Below are positions 40,351 to 45,521 of a stretch of 45,521 nucleotides of DNA, one piece after another; position 1 is the first letter of the stretch; each line of letters begins with the position of its first letter. Below the pieces are notes generated by a model that was not told the DNA's origin, did no database searches, and worked only from the letters and a program-made list of their open reading frames with translations. The stretch covers positions 1-45,521 of the forward strand of contig UWSJ01000003.1 of NCBI GenBank assembly GCA_900549525.1. Direction: 5' to 3'. Origin of the DNA: an uncultured Coriobacteriaceae bacterium. GTDB lineage: Bacteria; Actinomycetota; Coriobacteriia; Coriobacteriales; Atopobiaceae. A program made the position numbers and the translations under genes.

Positions 40351-43300
40351 ATGCTCATCAACCGCGTGTCCCGACAGCTGCTCTCCGCGCCTGAGCTCGC
40401 ACCAGCCCTGCGCGAGCTGCGCGCCGGCAAGGACGCCACGCTCGCGGTGTCCCAGAGCGCCCGCCCCCTCGTGCTCGCGAGCGTGTGGGCGGCAAACCCG
40501 CGTCCCTGCCTGTTCGTGGTCTCGGGCGAGGAGGCGGCTGATCGCGCGGCCAAGGCCCTGCAGGCGTGGCTGGGGATGGACGTGGTGTGCCGCTACCCCG
40601 ACCGCACGGATCTGCCCTGGAAGACCGACGCGCCCGACGACGCCGTCATTGGTGCCCGTGCGGAGGCCATCGGCCGGCTGGCGTCTGGCGAGCCGTGCGT
40701 GGTCGTGGCGAGCGCCCGGTCGCTGCTGCGCCGCGTGCCGCCCGTGGGCTCGGGCTACTGGGCGAGCTCCACGTTCACGGTGGGCGACGAGGTGCCGTTC
40801 GAGGACGTCGGGCCGCTGCTCGTGGGCCTTGGCTATGCCGACCCGGGCGAGCTCGACGGGCCGGGCACCTTCCACATCCACGGCGATTCGGTCGACGTCT
40901 TCCCGGCGCAGGCTTCGACGCCTGTGCGTGTGGAGTTCTTCGGCGACGAGGTCGACCGCGTGCGGCGCATGGTGGCCTCGACCGGCCAGACCATCGGCGA
41001 CCTCAGGTCCGTCACCGTGCGCCCCTGCCGTGAGATCGCCCTTACCGACGACACCGTGGCCCGCGCGCGTAAGGCCCTCTGGGCCGACGCCCAGAACGAC
41101 ACCAAGGTCGCGGCCGACCTCGAGCTCATCGAGGCCCGCAGCTCCGAACCCTCGCTCGACCAGTACCTCCCGGCGCTCTACGGCAAGACGGCGAGCCCGC
41201 TCGAGCACGTCTGCGCCGACGCGCTCATGTGCTTCGCCGAGCCCCGCGCGCTCTTCGACGACTGCACGCGCGCGGCCGACGACCTCACGCAGCTCGCCCG
41301 CAATGTCGGCAAGCAGCTCACGGGCCTCTACACCCTCCCGCGCGACCTCGACTTCGGCCGCCAGCAGCGGCTCTCCTTCGCGAGCATGCTCCGTGCTGGC
41401 ACCCAGGTTACGGCCGAGCTGCCCGTGCGCCAGCCCAACATCGCCGGCGGAGACACGCGTCTGCTCGGACGCGTCCGCCAGTTCGTGAACGACCGTCTCG
41501 TCACGCTCTTCGCCGTGCCCGACCGCCAGGCCCGCGAGCACCTCGAGCTCAACTTCGGCGACGAGTCCATCCCGTTCGAGGAGTCGCTCGGCACCGCGCC
41601 CGAGAACTGCATCCCGCTCGCCGACCCGCTCGCCAACGAGCCCGCGCACGCGCCAGCCCTCTCCACGGGGCGCGTCACGTTCACGGATTTGCCCGTGCCT
41701 GCGGGCGTCATCGTGCCGTCGGCGCATCTTGCGGTGCTCTCCGTGGGCGACCTCGCCACGCGCTCGGCCCGCAACCACCGCACCCGCCGCGTCGACCCCA
41801 CGAGCATCACCTTCCCGTTCAAGCCGGGCGACTACGTCGTCCACGCCACGCACGGCATCGCCCTGTTCGCCGACATCGTGCGCCAGGAGGTGGGCGGTCG
41901 CGAGCGCGACTACTTCCTGCTCGAGTACGCCGGCGGAGACAAGCTCTTCGTCCCGCTCGAGCAGGTCGACCGCATCACGCGCTACGTGGGCCCGGACGGA
42001 TCCAGCCCCCGGCTCACGCGTCTCAACACGGCCGACTGGAGCCGCGCCACGGGCAAGGCCCGCAAGAATGCCAAGCGCCTGGCCTTCGACCTCGTCGACC
42101 TCTACACCCGCCGCGCGTCCGTCCCCGGCCACGCCTTCGCCGCCGACACGCCCGAGCAGGCCGACATGGAGGCCGGGTTCCCCTACGACCTCACGCCCGA
42201 CCAGGCCGGCGCCGTCGCCGACATCAAGGCTGACATGGAGACCGCCAAGCCCATGGACCGCCTGCTGTGCGGAGACGTGGGCTTCGGAAAGACCGAGGTC
42301 GCCCTGCGCGCGGCGTTCAAGTGCGTCGCCGAGGGACGGCAGGTCATGGTGCTCTGCCCCACCACCATCCTCGCGCAGCAGCACTTCGAGACGTTCTTCA
42401 ACCGCTTCGCCCCCTTCGACTTCGAGGTGGACGTCCTCAGCCGCTTCCGCACGCCCAAGCAGCAGCGGACTGCGCTCGAGGGCTTCGCGAGCGGCAAGGT
42501 GAGCGTGCTCGTGGGCACGCATCGTCTGCTCTCCAACGACGTCAACCCGCATGATCTGGGCCTCGTCATCGTGGACGAGGAGCAGCGCTTCGGCGTCCAG
42601 CACAAGGAGCAGCTCAAGAACATGCGCGAGCAGGTCGACGTGCTGACCCTCTCGGCCACGCCCATCCCGCGCACCATGCAGATGGCCATGAGCGGCGTGC
42701 GCGACATGTCGATGATCATGACGCCGCCGCCCGGGCGCCTGCCCGTCAAGGTGACCGTGTGCGAGTTCGACCCGGACGTGGTGAGCGCCGCGATTCGTCG
42801 CGAAATCGAGCGCAAGGGGCAGGTCTACTACGTGTCCAACCGCGTGAAGACCATCGACGAGGCCGAGGCCCGCGTGCTCGAGGCGGCGCCGGAGGCCCGC
42901 GTGGGCGTGGCGCACGGCAAGATGAGCGCCAAGCAGGTCGAGGACATGATGATGAAGTTCCAGCGCGGCGACATCGACGTGCTGGTGGCGACCACCATCA
43001 TCGAGAGCGGCATCGACAATCCGCACACCAACACGCTCATCATCGAGGACTCGCAGCGGCTTGGCCTGGCGCAGCTCTACCAGCTCAAGGGGCGCGTGGG
43101 CCGAGGCCGCACACAGGCCTACGCCTACTTCATGTTCCCGGGCGAGCAGCCCCTTACGCCCGAGGCCACCGAGCGCCTCACGGCCATCAATGAGTACCAG
43201 GACCTCGGTAGCGGCATGCGCGTGGCCATGCGCGACCTTGAGATTCGCGGCGCCGGCTCGCTTATGGGCGCCGAGCAGCACGGCAACCTCTCGAGCGTGG

Positions 43301-43815
43301 GTTTCGACCTGTTCACGCAGATGCTGGGCGAGGCCGTGGCCGAGGCCAAGGGCGAGTCGGGCGACGAGCTGGCCCAGAGCGAGGTCACCATCAACCTCCC
43401 GGCCGACTTCTACCTTGCCGAGGAGTACCTGCCCGACGTCGACCGCCGCGTGCTGGCGTACCGCAAGCTCGCCGGTGCGGTCGACCTTGCGGAGATTGAC
43501 GAGCTGCAGAAGGAGACCGAGGAGCGCTACGGCAGCCTGCCCGACGCCGCACGCAGCCTCTTCGACCGCGCACGGATTCGCGTGCGGGCGCAGCGGCTTG
43601 GCGTCACGAGCGTGTCGCTCACGAGCGGGCGCATCGTGGTTCAGGGTCTCAAATGCGACCGCGAGCTCACGCTCAGGCTCAAGGGCGAGGGCGCGCTCGT
43701 GTATCCCAAGACCGAGAAGGTGGCCTATCCCTTCAGGCGGGGCGCGACCGACGTGGTGGGCACGGCGCTTGGCATCCTCGAGCTCGCTGGCGGTGACGAC
43801 GAGCCGGAGGCGTAG
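40351..43815 (+). CDS. mfd: Transcription-repair coupling factor
   Basis: This 1154-residue SF2 translocase removes RNA polymerase stalled at DNA damage and recruits UvrA. The N-terminal ~350 residues are UvrB-like (DFHIHGDSVDVFP-type block FHIHGDSVDVFPAQ). The RNA-polymerase-interacting domain begins FKPGDYVVHATHGIALF near residue 490. The helicase core has GDVGFGKTEVALRAAFK (Walker A, near 642), DEEQRFGVQHKEQL (motif II), LSATPIPRTM, and TTIIESGIDNPHTN. The RLGLAQLYQLKGRVGRG block and the TRG region follow, and the UvrA-interacting C-domain ends the protein. The ATG at 40351 is preceded by GAAAGG; a TTG at 40285 after GAGAGGAG would add 22 residues and cannot be excluded. Confidence 0.96.
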   Translation: MLINRVSRQLLSAPELAPALRELRAGKDATLAVSQSARPLVLASVWAANPRPCLFVVSGEEAADRAAKALQAWLGMDVVCRYPDRTDLPWKTDAPDDAVIGARAEAIGRLASGEPCVVVASARSLLRRVPPVGSGYWASSTFTVGDEVPFEDVGPLLVGLGYADPGELDGPGTFHIHGDSVDVFPAQASTPVRVEFFGDEVDRVRRMVASTGQTIGDLRSVTVRPCREIALTDDTVARARKALWADAQNDTKVAADLELIEARSSEPSLDQYLPALYGKTASPLEHVCADALMCFAEPRALFDDCTRAADDLTQLARNVGKQLTGLYTLPRDLDFGRQQRLSFASMLRAGTQVTAELPVRQPNIAGGDTRLLGRVRQFVNDRLVTLFAVPDRQAREHLELNFGDESIPFEESLGTAPENCIPLADPLANEPAHAPALSTGRVTFTDLPVPAGVIVPSAHLAVLSVGDLATRSARNHRTRRVDPTSITFPFKPGDYVVHATHGIALFADIVRQEVGGRERDYFLLEYAGGDKLFVPLEQVDRITRYVGPDGSSPRLTRLNTADWSRATGKARKNAKRLAFDLVDLYTRRASVPGHAFAADTPEQADMEAGFPYDLTPDQAGAVADIKADMETAKPMDRLLCGDVGFGKTEVALRAAFKCVAEGRQVMVLCPTTILAQQHFETFFNRFAPFDFEVDVLSRFRTPKQQRTALEGFASGKVSVLVGTHRLLSNDVNPHDLGLVIVDEEQRFGVQHKEQLKNMREQVDVLTLSATPIPRTMQMAMSGVRDMSMIMTPPPGRLPVKVTVCEFDPDVVSAAIRREIERKGQVYYVSNRVKTIDEAEARVLEAAPEARVGVAHGKMSAKQVEDMMMKFQRGDIDVLVATTIIESGIDNPHTNTLIIEDSQRLGLAQLYQLKGRVGRGRTQAYAYFMFPGEQPLTPEATERLTAINEYQDLGSGMRVAMRDLEIRGAGSLMGAEQHGNLSSVGFDLFTQMLGEAVAEAKGESGDELAQSEVTINLPADFYLAEEYLPDVDRRVLAYRKLAGAVDLAEIDELQKETEERYGSLPDAARSLFDRARIRVRAQRLGVTSVSLTSGRIVVQGLKCDRELTLRLKGEGALVYPKTEKVAYPFRRGATDVVGTALGILELAGGDDEPEA

Positions 43816-43870
43816 GGGCGAGGCGCAAAATGCGGGGCTGCGGCCCGTCCGCCGGGCGACGGCCCTGTCA

Positions 43871-43901
43871 CGCCCCGCGCGGTCCGGGCTTGCGCGGGGC
43901 G
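43871..43901. terminator. Perfect 10-bp hairpin between convergent mfd and ATPase genes
   Basis: CGCCCCGCGC and GCGCGGGGCG flank an 11-nt loop, directly next to the stop codon of the minus-strand ATPase gene. No T-run is present on either side. It may act as a bidirectional transcription barrier. Confidence 0.5.
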
Positions 43902-43902
43902 C

Positions 43903-45216
43903 CTACGGGCACAGCGCCCGAATCGGGATGACGTACAGCCCCTTCTCGATCTCGCGGGCGTAGCGGGAGAGACCCACGAGGACGGCCATGAACTCCGGCT
44001 CTCTCGTGCGTGCGCCGGAGTTATCGCATAGCTTGCGCCGTAGCCTCCTCAGGCTGTCGAGGCCCTCATCCACCTTGTTCTCGCTCGCCTTAATTTCGAT
44101 TGCCGCCCATCTTCCGTCGGCGAGCTCGATGATCGCATCGACTTCAAGGCCCGAGCTATCACGGTAGTAGCGGAGGGGCTGGTATCCCGCGTTGGGTAAG
44201 GCAGCCGCATAGACCATCAGATCGCGCATGCAGAGGTTCTCGAACACCATCCCGAAGGTCTGCCAGTCGTGCAGAAGCGAGTTGACACCCATGCCCAGCT
44301 GGGCAACCGCGAGGGAGGGGTCTGCGAGGTAGCGCTTCGGCTTTACCGAGAGGCGCTTTGGCGAGCGTGCGGCGGGAACCCATCCCGGAATCTCCTCCAA
44401 CACGTATGCCGAGCGCAGCAATTGGAGATAGGACGAGACCAGCTTTCTCTGGGAGGAATCGAGGGGGGCATGAGTTTCTCCGTACATGTCCGAGAACAGG
44501 GTGCCCTGCGTGGCTGCCTGGCCGAGCGTCCTGGCAACGGAAGAAAGCAAACGAGAGACCGTGTCCCCGTCCCCTCCTTGTCTTGGCAAGGTGTCGTACA
44601 GGAGCGTGCGCACGTATTCGCGCGCAATGCCCTGCGCTCGGTCGGCGTCCATGTCGATGGCCTCGGGCCATCCGCCTCGACAGGCGAGCTTCACCAACTC
44701 TGTCGCCTCCAAGGCGGAAGCATCGAGCATTCCCGGGGCAAAGACGCCGTTGAATAGGTTTTCCAGGGAAACCGCGCCAGCTGAATCTCCGGACTCGAAC
44801 AGGGACATGGGGTACATGCGTACTCTGCCGAATCTTCCGGCGCCGCTGTGTTTGGGAGCCGAGTCGCTTTTCGGGCTTATCGGGGAAGACGATCCTGTCA
44901 GAATCCAGGCTCCGTGCAGGCCGCGCTCCTTGTCGACCTCCCGGCGCACGGCATCCCAAATGGCTGGAACGAGCTGCCACTCATCGATGACGTGCGGGCG
45001 GGCTCCTAAGGTCACAAGTTTGGGATCTGCTGAGGCGACGTCGTAGTCGTCGTCGATGTAGCTGACGCTCTCGCCGTGTGCGAGGGACGACCATGTCTTC
45101 CCGCACCACTTTGTGCCGGAGACCTCGACGGCTCCGAAGGTGTCTAGGAAGGTCTTAATCTGCCGATCCGCAACTCGGGGGATATAGCCCTTCGGCTTGA
45201 GGCTTCCGTATGCCAT
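43903..45216 (-). CDS. AAA-type ATPase with DUF4143 and PD-(D/E)xK-like C-terminus
   Basis: This 437-residue protein belongs to the widespread ATPase_AAA_14/DUF4143 family, whose role is unknown. Walker A is GTKWCGKT near residues 34-41, Walker B is HVIDEWQ near 75-81, and the sensor-like AWILTGSSSP follows near 102-111. The C-terminal DUF4143 part includes YYRDSSGLEVDAIIEL followed by AAIEIKAS, an E-V-D ... E-x-K arrangement like a PD-(D/E)xK nuclease core. The ATG at 45216 has GAGGTGA 8 nt upstream; a GTG at 45228 is less likely. Its G+C content is visibly lower than its neighbours, suggesting horizontal transfer. A 22-24-bp repeat array lies just upstream. Confidence 0.88.
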   Translation of the reverse strand: MAYGSLKPKGYIPRVADRQIKTFLDTFGAVEVSGTKWCGKTWSSLAHGESVSYIDDDYDVASADPKLVTLGARPHVIDEWQLVPAIWDAVRREVDKERGLHGAWILTGSSSPISPKSDSAPKHSGAGRFGRVRMYPMSLFESGDSAGAVSLENLFNGVFAPGMLDASALEATELVKLACRGGWPEAIDMDADRAQGIAREYVRTLLYDTLPRQGGDGDTVSRLLSSVARTLGQAATQGTLFSDMYGETHAPLDSSQRKLVSSYLQLLRSAYVLEEIPGWVPAARSPKRLSVKPKRYLADPSLAVAQLGMGVNSLLHDWQTFGMVFENLCMRDLMVYAAALPNAGYQPLRYYRDSSGLEVDAIIELADGRWAAIEIKASENKVDEGLDSLRRLRRKLCDNSGARTREPEFMAVLVGLSRYAREIEKGLYVIPIRALCP

Positions 45217-45280
45217 GACCTTTATCACCTCGCATGATGGTGGGTTGCTGATTAGACGATAGCATTTTCCACCCTGAATC

Positions 45281-45387
45281 GATGGCAGAACACCAGTCTG
45301 TTTGATGGCAAAATCCCACCATTTGGCATGGCGGAATCCCCATTAGGGAGATGGCGGAATCCCGGCCGCGTTTGTGGCTGAATCCGT
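45281..45387. repeat. Five-copy degenerate 22-24-bp direct repeat upstream of the ATPase gene
   Basis: On the plus strand, units begin GATGGCAGAACACC (45281), GATGGCAAAATCCC (45304), CATGGCGGAATCCC (45328), GATGGCGGAATCCC (45350) and TGTGGCTGAATCCG (45374). The spacing is 23, 24, 22 and 24 bp. The core is ATGGCRRAATCCC and the spacers differ. In the sense of the ATPase gene each reads GGGATTYYGCCAT. Confidence 0.82.
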
Positions 45388-45521
45388 CGCGGGTAGGTAT
45401 TTCCTTCGCTTTTAGGCAGGCGGGCCCGCGAGCTCTTCTCGCCCCTCGTGGATGTCCGGCGCTTCGTGTGTTCTGTCAACATGAATTGAGCGGAAATCGC
45501 ATCTGGAATTGAGCAGCCTTC
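45388..45521. other. Right edge of the window: no gene seen, one short direct repeat
   Basis: No supported coding region. GAATTGAGC occurs at 45483-45491 and again at 45506-45514, 23 bp apart. This may be the start of a further repeat that continues outside the window. Confidence 0.4.

Noticed and set aside
40165..43281. A 1038-residue open frame opposite mfd
   Set aside because: Shadow of mfd with repetitive low-complexity residues and no supporting start.
43816..43870. A T-rich intrinsic terminator for mfd
   Set aside because: Several G+C-rich inverted segments are present between mfd and the ATPase gene, but none is followed by a T-run.
45252..45482. A 76-residue minus-strand frame at the right edge
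   Set aside because: It consists largely of the translated 22-24-bp repeats and has no ribosome site.

Overview
The window is a high-GC (roughly two-thirds G+C), gene-dense bacterial chromosome segment. The mix of features (a GlgC/GlgD/GlgA/GlgB/GlgP glycogen cluster, a GH13-GH77 fusion, EcfA-EcfA fused ATPases, a small actinobacterial/firmicute-like SRP RNA, a [4Fe-4S]-less MutY relative, frequent GTG/TTG starts) fits an Actinomycetota member of the class Coriobacteriia, probably Atopobiaceae/Olsenella-like. That assignment is inference from gene content; no 16S rRNA is present.

Layout. 1-8.0 kb: 3' part of glucose-6-phosphate isomerase, a large unrecognised helical-repeat plus OB-fold protein, two small YcxB-like membrane proteins, a DEAD-box RNA helicase with a long basic tail, and a YitT-family membrane protein. 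8.2-10.0 kb: a PLP aminotransferase and a glucose-type PTS EIIA. 10.1-14.4 kb: a tryptophan-uptake-like operon made of two paralogous ECF S components, a fused double ATPase EcfA and EcfT. It is preceded by a 22-residue leader peptide with three consecutive Trp codons and a terminator/antiterminator, i.e. a ribosome-mediated attenuator. 14.5-15.9 kb: 4.5S/SRP RNA, a DedA protein, and a strongly structured, apparently free-standing RNA of unknown class ending in a canonical terminator. 15.9-20.7 kb: a ROK glucokinase on the minus strand, then dnaX-ybaB-recR. 20.8-25.4 kb: a single-pass membrane protein, tRNA-Asp(GTC), an HAD-IB phosphatase, an Rrf2 regulator overlapping a MutY-like glycosylase, and rubrerythrin. 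25.9-38.2 kb: glgB-glgP-glgC-glgD-glgA plus a 1157-residue GH13-GH77 fusion. 38.3-45.2 kb: adenosine deaminase, a repeat-rich non-coding stretch, mfd, and a DUF4143-type ATPase on the minus strand.

How the genes work together. Glucose-6-phosphate isomerase, ROK kinase and EIIA-Glc feed and sense hexose phosphates. The glycogen cluster holds synthesis (GlgC with its non-catalytic partner GlgD, GlgA, GlgB) and breakdown (GlgP, GH13-GH77) in one co-directional block. dnaX-ybaB-recR is the conserved replication/repair block. Rrf2, rubrerythrin and the MutY-like protein form a redox and oxidative-damage neighbourhood typical of an anaerobe.

The least explained material is non-coding: the WWW attenuator, the structured RNA at 15.6 kb, and three distinct short-repeat families. 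The families are a 31-bp period at 6.6 and 38.3 kb, a 40-42-bp period at 39.8-40.2 kb with a 43-nt palindrome, and a 22-24-bp period at 45.3 kb.
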